64,000 nucleotides of DNA from positions 124,001 to 188,000 of the forward strand of contig NHZP01000018.1 of assembly GCA_003313425.1 (NCBI GenBank), in the 5' to 3' direction. Positions within the stretch are counted from its first letter, which is position 1. Every line of letters begins with the position of its first letter. The notes under the pieces are model-generated. The model did no database searches and was not told where the DNA came from. It saw only the letters and a program-made list of their open reading frames with translations. This DNA comes from Pseudopyrenochaeta lycopersici. Taxonomy: Eukaryota; Ascomycota; Dothideomycetes; Pleosporales; Pseudopyrenochaetaceae. Below, piece after piece: positions 1 to 12,000 of the stretch. The position numbers and the translations under genes were made by a program.

Positions 1-429
1 TAAATCTCATCTCCGAGCTGTGCAAGGTAAACAACAATTTGCATAATAGGCTCCATTTCTTCCTCAAGAGCAGCTATGGGGAGTGGGGGTGTGAGGCTCG
101 ATATGCATAGGTAGATACCCAGGACCGGATTCATCACGAACACAGCCACGTGGATGCATATGGCGCAGTCAATCCAACCAGCCTTCAGATCTTCCCACGT
201 GAATGAATTGCGACGCTTTCAGCTCCCTTTGCACGTTGACGGGGATCCAGACTCCCCGGAGTACCCGACGTTGCTCCCCAGACTTGGAGCGATCTGGACC
301 CTGCGCCATATCGCACGCGAAACGATCGCTTGGCGTTGATCTTAAAGGCTCGAACGAAGCCAGGAACAACAGCACGACGACATCCATACCCTATATTTGT
401 TTCGTCATAATCGTTCTGGTGTCGGCAAC

Positions 430-1261
430 ATGGCCATGGAAATGTTCCAATTGGGCTCGCGCTGTACGTACACGTCCATTAATGCCCATTCAATGGCACA
501 CTCACACAGCACATTCCTCCCCCCAATATCTCTCCCTGGAATGCGACTTACACGTCACAATAGCCCTCAACCACTCCTCCACCGATACAGAGGCGGAGTA
601 CGACCGTCTGCGCGACCTCGCGCGCCAAGAAGCAGCAAAACGCTCCTCCTGCTTCGACCGCGCGCACCAAGCGTACTCTTCCGGCGACGGAGCGCGCGCA
701 CATGAGCTCTCCGAAGAAGGGAAGCAGCATGCCCAAAAAATGGAGCAATACAACCGCCAAGCGCGCGATTATATTTTCCGGGAGAATAATGCCGAAGGTC
801 GTGTCGCGGGGGACACAATAGACCTGCACGGCTTGTTTGTCGAGGAAGCCGAAGATGTGCTAGAGGAGCGGATCAAGGCGGCGAGGCAGAGGGGAGAGAC
901 CCATCTGCATGTCATTGTCGGCAAGGGAAATCATAGCAGAAATCATGTGCAAAAGATCAAGCCGCGCGTGGAGCAGGTGTGTCGCGAGTTGGGACTGCAA
1001 TACCGCACGGAAGAGAACGAGGGGCGCATTTTTGTCAATCTGCAAGGTGGTGATGTTCACGAGATGCCGCCGCCGCCGCACGCGCCTAGTTATGGCGGCT
1101 ATCCTGGAGGCCAACAGCACGGCGGACAGCATCATGGTGGTCAACAGCATGGCGGTCAGCAGCATGGCGGCCAGCAGAATCAGAACGATGAGATTGAGCA
1201 GATGGTCAAGAAGGGGCTGCCGAAGCTGCTCAAAATGCTCAAGTGCTGTACCGTCATGTGA
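430..1261 (+). CDS. Smr-domain protein (DUF1771 + Smr), 243 aa in the spliced model
   Basis: Proposed exons are 430-463 and 564-1261, joined by a 100-base GTACGT...ATAG intron in phase 1; the ATG at 430 has a good context (AACATGGCC). An unspliced frame runs back to 203 but its first 120 residues do not look like protein, so I treat them as leader and intron. Residues about 20-85 match the DUF1771 region (TEAEYDRLRDLARQEA), residues about 87-165 the Smr domain, with the DLHG motif and GKGNHS loop. Smr domains of this type bind or cleave nucleic acid; fungal members are often linked to RNA quality control, which is family knowledge. The tail carries six-residue GGQQHG-like repeats encoded by an 18-base period (about 1110-1175) and ends in a Lys/Leu-rich segment with CC. 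The domain call is firm; the first exon is inference. Confidence 0.85.
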
Positions 1262-1280
1262 GCGAGGATTTTGTATGTAC

Positions 1281-1802
1281 CTATGTTGGGATTGGTGGAT
1301 TTGGATGGCGATGATACCCTGGGCTTTCCTTATGGAAACCGGTAGATATGATCATGTATATAGCAGTTCCTACGAATAATTGATCGCCGGTCTGTACTTT
1401 CCAATCAGCCCCGAAGAACAGCGTCTTTGCGTCTATGGCTTGACCGTACGTTGGATAGTCAAAACTTTGCTGGCAGTGATAATCGATCCACCCATTCACA
1501 GTAAAGCTTGTCTTGTCTCCCTCTTTGAAATACTCATCCCACGAAACGTCAGTCACAGGAATCCACTGTAATCTAAGGTAGCCCTGAAAGATGAGCGCAA
1601 AGCCACCCCCTTGAACACTTCCACATGCTCTACGGTCGAATGATCGTGACCGTAACTGAGGTGATCAAGTCCTCTCTAAGTTGTAGCATGCGCTGGTACC
1701 AGTAAGAGTTTGAAGATTCATTGGCCTGGTTACAGTCTTGTTTATTTCAATGCTGTGTGTCACCAAAAGTATCCCCTGCGTCCGCTGTACGGTTATGTAT
1801 CG
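1281..1802 (-). pseudogene. Unidentified protein-like frame with one internal stop; possible decayed gene
   Basis: One minus-strand frame is open from 1802 to 1668, meets TGA at 1667-1665, then stays open from 1664 to the TAG at 1283-1281. Both parts have protein-like composition: the first contains SIEINKTVTRPMN, the second VTDVSWDEYF, then FTVNGWIDYHC and FFGADWKVQTGDQ. Other minus frames at 1600-1740 also look coding (QANESSNSYWYQRM; YGHDHSTVEHVEVFKG), which suggests indels as well as the stop. I found no ATG and no phase-consistent intron that removes the TGA. The stop lies only 20 bases from the Smr gene stop, tail to tail. I do not recognise the family. It could be a relic, the last exons of a gene I could not assemble, or chance. 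Confidence 0.35.
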
Positions 1803-2679
1803 TCAAGTCTCTTGCCATATACATCTAAGGCCCGAAACCTATTGCCTTCCACTCATTATTGCCTACTGATAGCCACTATCTAGAGACTTGACTGCCCTTC
1901 ACTACTTACATTAAGCATCAAGAAGAATGTCACTCCCCTCTCGTATGGCTGCCAAGGGACATTTGATAGACCGCTTGTTACCTCGCAATACCACCTTTTC
2001 CCCACTCTCATCGATATATTGCTACATAGGCTACTTCTGAAGGCAATATTCCAGACAAGTCCCTTCGCAGTAATTTTGGTTCTGCGCATTCCGACCTCAC
2101 TTCTTTGTGAATTCACTGGAATTAGAGTGTTCAATCCTACTAGCTTAGATGGACAACTAGTGCTGCATCCCTCACAATGATGAGCGCCAAATATAGAAAA
2201 CCTGACGGCATACGGATCGGCATTTACCGCAGCCTAGGGTCGAGATCTTTTGGCATGACTGTTGTCGAACGTTAGGAAATGATGGCAGTGTGGCCTAGTG
2301 CCTTTCCATCCGGTTGTAAATCAGACAGTCAAGAGAAGAATTGCCCTATGAATAATAGCCTTTCCCTGTCTCCTGCGGACATTACTCACCAATCTGAGGC
2401 CAAGAGAATGAAAAAAGCGTTGAGACATGTCAGTCATTGTGCATGGAAGCAGATTCCCTATCGTTGTCCCGGACGACCAGTTTGGCTGAAGAGACCGAGG
2501 ATCAAATGAAACGCTTGGATGTTCGTTAGCAATTTGCCAGATTGAAGTGATTTAGAGCGTTTCGGCAGTCCAACGGACGAAGCAATGCGTGATGTGTACA
2601 GGGTTCACTTGACCCATCCCATTTCAGGGGCGCTACGTTCTCGTAGAGCGACAAGGTCTTTCAGGCCAGCATTGCACTA
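1803..2679. other. Intergenic, nothing recognised
   Basis: No frame on either strand shows a recognisable family, good codon pattern or splice structure. It separates the two relic-like stretches. Confidence 0.5.
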
Positions 2680-3460
2680 CTAATCCGGGCTTGTGGGATC
2701 CAAGGACCCCCGGAGAAGTACAACTCCAGTGGCAGGCTCAACAACAACAACCGCCGAATATTGCTTGTCAGCGGTAGGGCTTGACCCGCCATACTGTATA
2801 TATCCACGACAACCTGGCCAGATAATGTTAGCGCAGGGCTATGAAGGGATATGTATTCTAAAGGCAGGCATCTCCATCTTACCTCAACTCTAGCACTAAA
2901 CATGGCTAGGACATACGTCGATACCGGGTCCAACGACCTGGTTTGAACAAGCTATATCACGACTCAGATTGATGGAAACAGATGCATACTTATATCAGAC
3001 AGAATCATTATGTTCAGGATCTCGAAAAATAATATCACTGTGAGTATTGAAGTTGCTCCTCTCAAAGCAATGCCGGCTCCACATGGCCCAATCTCGCGCT
3101 TGCGAAGACACATCAACCAGTGGGCTGATCTCAGCAAAAATACGCTGAAGAGCGATTTTAGTGCTGGATAGGGCTCAAAGATGTGTTGACTGGAGCCTTG
3201 CTGTGCCATTTTGAGGCCTTGTTTGGCTCCCAATGCAAGCCAGTTCAGCAAACACATGCCGCGAGTAGCACAGACCATAAGGTCCAGTGCCGAGCAACAT
3301 CGTCATCATCGGGAGCACAGCCAGTGTTGAAAATCTGGTAAACTTGGCCCTTGGTAGAGGTCATATTGACTGGCACGAGGCCGTTGCATTTGCGATACTT
3401 GCTGCCTATGCAATGTAATCTCAGGAGACCGGTGGTTCTTGATGCAGTAGGCATGTGCAA
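2680..3460 (-). pseudogene. Scattered coding-like segments, unassembled; possible gene relic
   Basis: On the minus strand several short open stretches look like protein: about 3400-3250 (CNGLVPVNMTSTKGQVYQIF), about 3165-3010 (IFAEISPLVDVSSQARDWAM, then HCFERSNFNTHSDIIF), about 2935-2892 (SLDPVSTYVLAMFSARVE), and about 2848-2680 (GYIQYGGSSPTADKQYSAVV, then EPATGVVLLRG). Splice-like signals lie between some of them, for example GTAAG at about 2891 with CATAG 44 bases on, which would join the last two in phase. The other junctions do not keep phase and one segment meets a stop. I could not identify a family. Either a multi-exon gene I failed to assemble or a mutated relic. Confidence 0.25.
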
Positions 3461-4820
3461 ATAAATCTGTTCAGCCCCCCTTAGTAGAGCTAGATGATTT
3501 GTCCACTGTTAGTTGTCAATTTTCTACGAAAGGAAGCTCAGTTGTGAAGCGGTCTGTTTGTCTTTCTGAGTGACGTCGGACGATCCCGGTAGAGTGCTGC
3601 CATGCCGCAAGGATAGATGCAGCGTGGCAGTCGACCGCATCGCATGACCGTTCCGTTCCTGTGCGAATGTTTGGGCCTTCACCGATTCGACTCCAAAGTT
3701 TCGGCGAAGCGGGTCAGCTGCAAGTGACTGCAGGGCTGTTGTGGAGGAGAGGTACAAATGTTGATCGTTACACCAAGCTGCAACCCTAGATGCGCGCATG
3801 TTGGTAGTACGAACAATCGGGGAAAACAAATGCCTCGCCTATCTCTGGAATGAAAGCTCTATGGAGGACCTGGCACCCGGGTGCTCAGTAGAATTCTTCC
3901 TGGAACTAATCCACGCATTACACAAACAGGTGGTCAAACCTAGGAGCAGTATCTGCCTCGGAGGAGAAGTCAAGGTGACGTCGGCAAGCCAAGTAAAAAT
4001 CTGCGTCTGTCAGGTCAACATTGTTATATGAAAGGCTATTGGCAGGTTTGCCGACTGAGCTGGAATGAATGGGTGAGGACGTCGTGGTGATGGTGGCTTG
4101 TGATCAAGACGGTAGGGTTGCCCTGGGCAAATTGCTCTGCTAACCGCTTCTGTTAAAAGCTCCCCTGTAATAAATATAAAGATTCCTTAGGTAAGAACTG
4201 CGCAGCTGAAGCTGGACTGCTCGCACTTTCTTTCAAATGAGACCTTTACAGCCCGGAATAATCAGGAATTCTTCTAAATCCACAGTTGATACATTGGATA
4301 AGGCTCGATGCTATCTTCAAAATAATTCCGCCTTAAGCGGCAGCTCCATGTATCTAGTTCGGCATAACCCTAGGACCGTTATTTACCCCGCAACCGTCAT
4401 TAAACCTCACTATTTACAGGGTTAACTCATGCCATGCACAGTGGATCATGGCTTCATGCAGCCAGCCAACTGCAACCTTCGGCACCGGATTAACACCTGC
4501 TGCCGACCACATGTACCATCCACTTTCATCCCAGTACCTTCCAAACACCTAATTCGGCAGGTCTATTGTACTCTCAAGCACCCATCGATCCGCCCTGCTG
4601 CCGCTCGGCACTTTATAATGGATGCACTCGTGACGACCTGTAAGATCATCGCCGTCCCGTCCAAGTCCCTGCTGCACTATGGGATCCAGGTCACCACTTG
4701 GCGGGCTGGTCCTCACGATGATGATGAACGAATGCAAGGGCTAAGGACCTTGTTTTAGTCGACTATATAGGGCAGTCGGTCTTCTCCAGCAGCAATGGCA
4801 CCCTACCCGTTATTCACGTC
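3461..4820. other. Intergenic region upstream of the alpha-glucosidase
   Basis: Short frames only, none convincing. A TATA-like element lies at its right end, close to the alpha-glucosidase start. Confidence 0.5.
4763..4770 (+). promoter_or_regulatory. TATA-like element of the alpha-glucosidase gene
   Basis: CTATATAG lies about 50 bases before the ATG at 4821. Spacing is a little short for a classical fungal TATA box with leader, so this is only a candidate. Confidence 0.35.
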
Positions 4821-7800
4821 ATGCCTGCGACCATAACATTCCTACAGACCTGCCTCCTCCTGTGGTCTAGCTTCCTTCAATGGGGAAGCGCTGTACCGCT
4901 CAAAAGGGCTGACAGTTGCCCAGGATATAGGGCTAGCAACGTGCAACGCGCCGACAGCAAGTTCACTGCGGATCTAACCTTGGCTGGGACGGAATGCAAC
5001 ATTCATGGTCAAGACTTGAAGGACTTGAAATTTGTAGCGGAATGGCAAACAGGTACGTCTGCACCCAATATCACGTGTTCTCCTAGACGCAATTTTGTCG
5101 TTGGCCGTCTGAATTGCAAACATATTCAGGCGAGGTTTCGGCTGCTGTATCGGCTAATACAAATAATACTATGGTACAATTTACTTCGAACGCTGGCTGA
5201 CAATCCCAAGGTTCGCGTCTCCACATCATCATATATGACAAGAACGAGCAAGTCTATCAAGTCCCTGAGTTTGTTGTCCCACGGCCATCAGGGTCAGTCA
5301 GCTCAGACGCGTCTCTGCTTGATGTTTCCATAGAGGAAGAACCATTCACATTTACCGTTACGCGGAAGAGCAATGGCGAGGAAATATTCTCGACTAAAGG
5401 CTCGAACCTTGTGTTTGAAACGCAGTATTGGCGGCTAAGAACTTCGCTACCCAACAATCCATCGCTCTATGGTCTAGGAGAGCACACTGACTCCCTGCGA
5501 CTTCCTACTTCCAATTATGTACGGACTATGTGGGCGCGAGACGCTGGAGCTGTACCGCTGAATACTAATCTTTACGGAACCCATCCAGTCTACTATGAAC
5601 ACCGAGCAGGTTCTGGGAACTCTCATGGTGTGCTGCTATTAAACAGCAATGGTATGGACATTAAGATTAACAACGACAATGGCCAATACCTTGAGTACAA
5701 TGTAATAGGCGGAGTAATTGACCTTTACTTCATGGCCGGGCCAAGCCCCTTCGATGTTGCTCGCGAGTACAGTGAGATCACACAGAAAGCTGCGATGATG
5801 CCGTACTGGGGCCTCGGCTTTCATCAATGCCGCTTCGGATACAAGAGTGTTGAGGAGGTTGCGGACGTGGTGGCAAATTATCGGAAGGCTAACATTCCTC
5901 TTGAGACAATGTGGACAGGTACTTTAAATCACTTCGTAAGCAACGTCAACCCACTGATATGTACAGATATCGACTATATGGACAAGTATAAAGTATTCAC
6001 TCTCGGAGAGAGGTTTCCACTTGCAAGCATGCGAGAATTGGTCAACAACCTACATAACAATGATCAACACTACATCGTCATGGTAGATCCAGGTCCGTTG
6101 TTCCAAGATCTCACGATTGAAGCGAAAGGCTAAAAGACTTATAGCTGTCGCGGCTCAAGACTACGATGCTTACAATAATGGACTTAACAAGAACGTTTTC
6201 CTAAAGAAGGCTGATGGAAGCATCTATAAAGGAAGGGTGTGGCCAGGTGTGACGGCTTTCCCCGACTGGTTCCATGAGAACACACAAAGTTATTGGGACG
6301 ATGAGTTCGCCACATTCTTCGATGCCGACACTGGAGTCGATATTGATGCTTTATGGATTGACATGAATGAACCTTCAAACTTTTGCGATTATCCATGCGA
6401 CAATCCAGAAGCTCGGCTAGTCGACGATCTTATAACACAGTTTATTGCCCCACCTGTTGTAGCTCGCCAGGCTGTGGCTCCTCAAATTGAGGCTCCTCTT
6501 GATCCTGCCCCTCACACCGAAGCTCGAGTACTTAGTGCTCGTCAAGAGGGTGGCACAAAGACCGGGCTGCCAGGACGCGATCTCATTAATCCTTCATACA
6601 AGATCAGGAACGCAATTGGCAGCCTTAGTAATAGGACTGCAAACACAGATCTGATTCACCAAGGCGGATGGGCCGAGTACGACACTCACAACTTGTAAGA
6701 CGTATGTCATAGTGATTCAGGCAAGGGCTAACGATCTTAGGTACGGCACGATGATGAGTGAAACAAGCCGGAAAAGTATGCTCAAGCGTCGACCTGACAA
6801 GCGTCCTATGGTCATCACTCGTAGTACCTTTGTTGGAGCTGGTAGTTATGTGGGCCATTGGCTGGGGGACAATTTGTCAGCGTGGGATCAATATCTCACA
6901 TCTATCCGCCATCTCCTCCAGTTCGTGTCTTTTTTCCAAGTGCCTATGGTGAGCATTAAACACGTCGAATGAAATGTTCTTGAAGCTAAACATTGACAGG
7001 TCGGTGCTGATGTTTGCGGGTTTCTCGAGGACACTAACGAACACCTCTGCGCGCGCTGGACCGTCTTGGGAGCCTTCTATCCATTCTACCGAAACCATAA
7101 TGTCGATGGCAGACGTTCGCAGGAAGCGTACCGCTGGGAGTCGGTAGCTGCTGCAGCACGAAAAGCTATTGATATCCGGTATCGCCTTCTTGACTACATA
7201 TACACCGCGATGCATAAGCAGACTGTAGATGGCACCCCCATGCTTGCGCCTTTATGGTATGCCTGCTGCTTTCATCTTCAAAAACCATTATAGCTCACAG
7301 TATCTAGGATGCATTACCCATCTGACGGCAACACGCATGCAATCGAAACCCAATTCTTTTATGGGCCTTCCCTCCTCGTTAATCCTGTGACCCAGGAATC
7401 TGCTAGCTCGGTCTCCTTCTACCTCCCTAATGATATTTGGTACGACTTTGTCAGCCAGAAAGCTGTTTCAGGCGCCGGCACCACAATCACCTACTCTAAT
7501 GTTCCAGACACGGATATTCCTATTCTCGTACGCGGTGGCTCAATCGTCCCCTTACGCGTGAAGAGCGCCATGACCACTAAAGCGGTCAGGGATCAAGATT
7601 TTGAACTACTCGTTGCGCCCAATAAGGATGGCAATGCTTGGGGAAGTCTATATCTTGATGACGGGGAAAGTCTTGTACAAACTAGTACAAGTGAAATCAG
7701 CTTCACATGGGACGGGACTACTATCAAAATGGCGGGTTCGTTTGGTTTCGCAACGACAGTCGGCGTGAAGAGTGTCACTGTGCTAGGTAGTGAGGGTGCG

Positions 7801-7872
7801 CAGAAGTATGAGTTAAATGAGGGGTTGGATGGGCCATGGGAGCATAAGGTCGCGAATCTGAAGGCTGTATAA
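4821..7872 (+). CDS. Secreted GH31 alpha-glucosidase, about 881 aa
   Basis: Seven exons: 4821-5052, 5211-5918, 5967-6092, 6145-6694, 6741-6948, 7000-7256, 7308-7872; all six junctions keep phase. The product starts with a signal peptide (hydrophobic run after MPATITF, likely cut near SAVPLKR). The GH31 catalytic block reads [13 protein letters not shown], with the nucleophile Asp at 6360-6362; the acid/base Asp lies in GHWLGDN (6868-6870). The N-terminal galactose-mutarotase-like part contains LYGLGEHTD, and the C-terminal beta domains contain [12 protein letters not shown] and the DDGES motif. The length is normal for fungal extracellular alpha/beta-glucosidases of the AgdC kind. The enzyme should release glucose from maltose, oligosaccharides or starch fragments outside the cell. 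The first intron (158 bases) is longer than the rest and its ends are the least certain. Confidence 0.95.
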
Positions 7873-9011
7873 GGCGACAAGGACGAATTCTGGTCTTTGC
7901 TGAATTGCATTCGCTGCATGCACCTTGTTGTTGGATTGGGTACTGCAGATACTTGGGCACATCTGGATGCTTGTGCCAAATGGCACGCTCTCCTCGCAGC
8001 ACCAGCTTGAAACGACACGCGAGCAGTTGAAATTGCTTTTGATTATTGCTTTTAGAATCATTTATAGCATCTCATAAGGACCTGTTAGTACGTTTCTACC
8101 GCACAGGACTGTCAAATGGAAAGCCAGCATCCTGTTGCAATCGACGAGATTTTCATTTTCAATATATCTACATCTGCGCTGCGTTCAACTTTTGACCTTT
8201 GCCATAAATATTCAACATTAATTATAATTTAGCTTACCAAACATTTGAAATGCTGCCACAGCGTCGGTATTATGGCATGAAGATATGTTCTGTTTGCACC
8301 TACCAGCGATTTTTCGCCTTTGCTTTGATTAGATGTAAAAAAATTTAAAAGATGGACTTTCTCGCTCCAAGTATCTCCACATTGTGCACTGTGTTCATGA
8401 CAACCCAAACGCCTTAACATCCGGGTTGTATGACGCTCGAAATGCTCCACACTGTGTTGAGACGCAATTCTCTCCAAAGCAGGGCATGACAGGCCAAAAT
8501 GGGAGCAAATATCCGAGAGGGAGCTTCCATGCTCTTGATCGAAGATTTGTGGTTCAAAAGTCTCGTGTGCAAAGACGCTTGCCATTGGCGCAGCCAATAT
8601 GGAGGATGACCGACAGGACAAGCGTAATCCAATTTCTGGCGTGAGTCTTCGCCACTGGGGAAGCGATAGCGGAGAGCGAGTGCGAGCCGCAGGACAGGGT
8701 CACGGAGATGAAGCTGAATCGCACGCGAAAGAGCTGGCAAGACCTGGATTTTTAAGTCTCAAAAGGACTGCGCTCCATTCGCCGAGCGTGTCTCTGTTCG
8801 AGACCCGCCTTGTCCTCCGTGGAAGCCAGGGTGTGGCTAGCGCGGCCATGCATCCGCATGCAGCTTTTCCAAGAATCTGCAATCCAAGCGTGATAAAATT
8901 TACCGATGGCTGAGTCGTCGATCGCCCATGTCCCTCCTTTACGTCACCGCCTACTCGGTATGCACCCCTCCAGACCGTCGTTCAGGGACAGACTCCATGC
9001 GTTGACTTCTC
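7873..9011. other. Intergenic region between alpha-glucosidase and histidine kinase
   Basis: Short overlapping frames on both strands, none with family resemblance or plausible splicing. Likely the alpha-glucosidase 3' end and the histidine-kinase promoter and leader. Confidence 0.5.
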
Positions 9012-12000
9012 ATGGCGGGTACATCGCCAGAGCTGCCGGCGCCGGACCCGGTTTTTGACAATGCTGCAGCAAGTGCCTTTGATGATGCCGCGTTCACGGA
9101 GCTAGATAGCATCAGCCTCAAGGAGATATGGGACAAGGATTCTAGGCCAATGTTCGTGCTGGACCTGGACCCCGACTTTGTCGTCGGAGACAAGCATGCA
9201 ATCCGGCCTGTTTTCTGTAATACAGCGCTGAGGCAGCACGACCAATTACTGGACAATATCATGGGCGATGCTGAGGACAGTATGGAACTTGACAGCGAGG
9301 CAACAACATACGACCAGTTTCGCACGTGGGCAACAGGGACCAGCAGGTTTAACGACTCGAAAGACGTTTTTCCGCTCACCCTACAGTATCGGTCTCTGCT
9401 ATGGACTGGCTCTACGGTTCGCTCGCGATTTAGGATCATCAGCGGCAACGCGCTCTTTCAAACTTCCAATATTCCCAGAGGAGACTTGACGTCTGCGCGA
9501 AAACCATTACCCAAGACAGGCTCACGCCATTTGAAGACGGCGAATCCAGCGGCTGCTCTTGCTTCTGCGGCCGCAATACCTACGAGAGAAATTCTGCCAA
9601 ACGTGCCGCAACCCGAAACGCCATCTGTTACTCTGAGTAAAGATACCAGCAAAAATACTTCGGGTACCAGCTCATCTCTTACTTTGTCGACGCCCGATAA
9701 TTCAGTCCCTGACTGGACCGTCCCCAACCCCATTGGGATTCTACCAGATCATGTTGCATTTGCAAGGAAAGTGGACTGGGCGAGCACGCCTTTGGGCCCA
9801 ATGGAACAGTGGTCACTCCAATTCCGCGAAGTGGTCAATCTAGTTATGAGAAATCCCCATCCTTGTTCTCTTTTTTGGGGGGAAGAACTCACAATGGTTT
9901 ACAACGAGGCATATAAACTAGAGGTTGCGGGCAACAAACATCCAGATCTTATGGGCACGGGTTTCAGTGGGCCGTTTTCCGAGTTGTGGGACGGTGTTGC
10001 GCCTGTGTTCCAAGAATGTGCTCGAACGGGTCACAGTGTGCGAAAGGAAAATGATCCGCTTCCTATTGAACGTTATGGATACCTAGAAGAGACCTTCTTT
10101 TCCTGGTCATTTGTTCCGATCTTTGGGGGAACAGATCGAATATTGGGCTTTTACAATGCTCCCTTTGAGACCACCTATCAAACCGTCAGAAGCAGGAGGA
10201 TGCAAATGTTACGGTATCTTGGTGAATGTCTGAACGCAGCACGAAGTGTCAAACAGTTCTGGAAAAGGGTACTCGATGGCATGGAGCATGAGCCTCATGA
10301 TGTGCCTTTTGCACTCTTATATTCAATCGCCGACGCAGACGATGCGGACACCGCCTCTCATTCCTCGGATAGTACCATATCCTTAAAGTCTTGTTATCTG
10401 GAAGGCACCATCGGCATCCCAAAAGGGCATGCTGCAGCACCGCAGAAGCTTGACCTCAAACGAAGTCAAGAGGGTTTTGTGCCGGCCTTCAGAGATGCTA
10501 TGCGTACTAGGGAACCCACTACGCTTCGAACCCGAGACGGTTCGCTTCCAGAAGTATTACTGGAGGGCATTGAGTGGAGAGGCTACGGAGATCCATGCAA
10601 GGAGGCCATTATCTTCCCCGTTCGGCCGACAAACAGTGACAACGTTTGTGCCTTTTTATTAATTGGTATCAATCCACGAAGAGCATACGATGATGAGTAC
10701 AAGTCATTTGCAGCTATGCTTGCGAGACAATTAGCTACTTCTTTGGCATCTGTGCTTCTCTTCGAGGATGAGGTCCGTCGGAGTCGTCGGGCAGCCGAAG
10801 CCGCAGCGCAACAGCGAGAGCATCTGTCTCAACAACTTGAGCTTCAGACTAGCCGCATGCGCCGGATGACCGAGCTTTCACCCCTTGGCATGTATCTTTT
10901 TAACACGGATGGAGTCCAACGAACGTTATTACGAGATGACAGGACACTTGAGGGAGAGTGATGACCTATCGTTCTTGACGCATATAGAAGACAGTAGCAA
11001 AGAAGTGGCACAGTCGATGTGGGATGAGATGATGAACACGCTGAAACCATCGACGCGGGAAATACAATTAAACAATCCCAGACAACCTCGACACTTGAAC
11101 GGCGAGCCAATCGAATACTGGGTTCTCGCATCCTCATCTCCGGAAATTGGACCAGGAGGCGAAGTGATCAGCATTATGGGGAGCATTACGGATATTTCGC
11201 ATATGAAGTGGGCGCAAGGTCTGCAAGATAGGAGACTGCGAGAAGCAGAAGAAACAAAAAGACAGCAAAACGAGTTCATTGATATAACATCTCACGAGAT
11301 GAGAAACCCTCTTTCGGCGATTCTGATCTGCGCAGATGATATCAGAGATACCTTGACGCAACACAAATTCACTAAAGATGACCAGCAAGTAGCTCTGGAA
11401 TGTATTGAGGCTGCCAACAATATTGCCCTTTGCGTCCAACATCAAAAATCAATCGTGGACGACATTCTTACAGTCTCGAAGCTCGACTCGAATCTTCTAC
11501 TCATCACCCCAGTTCCGACGCAACCAGTGGCCGTTGTTCAGCGCGGTATGACAATGTTTAAACCAGAAGTTCAGGCCAAGGGTATTGATCTTACATTCGT
11601 TCCACATGATAGTCTCCAAGACTATACTGTTGATTGGGTTTTGCTGGATCCTAGTAGGCTACTGCAAATTACCGTCAATTTAATTACCAACGCTATCAAG
11701 TTCACAGCAAATTGTCCCAAACGCTCGATATCGGTCCATGTCAGTGCATCACCAAATCAACCAGATATATCTACCGAAGGCTTTCAATTTGTGCCGACAA
11801 GAGGAGCTCCTATCAATGTCGCTGCTGGAGAAGATTGGGGATCTGGAGAACTCCTCTACCTGCGGATTGATGTTAAGGATACTGGATGTGGGCTTACGGT
11901 CGAAGAGAAGGAACTGCTTTTCGAGAAATTTGCTCAGGCATCACCTCGGACACATGCACACTATGGTGGGAGCGGGTTGGGTCTTTTCATCTCCAGACAA

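Noticed and set aside
203..429. N-terminal extension of the Smr frame back to position 203
   Set aside because: Composition is not protein-like and a phase-consistent 100-base intron with a nearby good ATG explains the gene better.
8229..8621. 130-codon minus-strand frame before the histidine kinase
   Set aside because: No recognisable motif; composition consistent with chance.
8780..8830. GTTCGAGACC segment resembling a tRNA T-loop
   Set aside because: No matching acceptor, D or anticodon stems around it.
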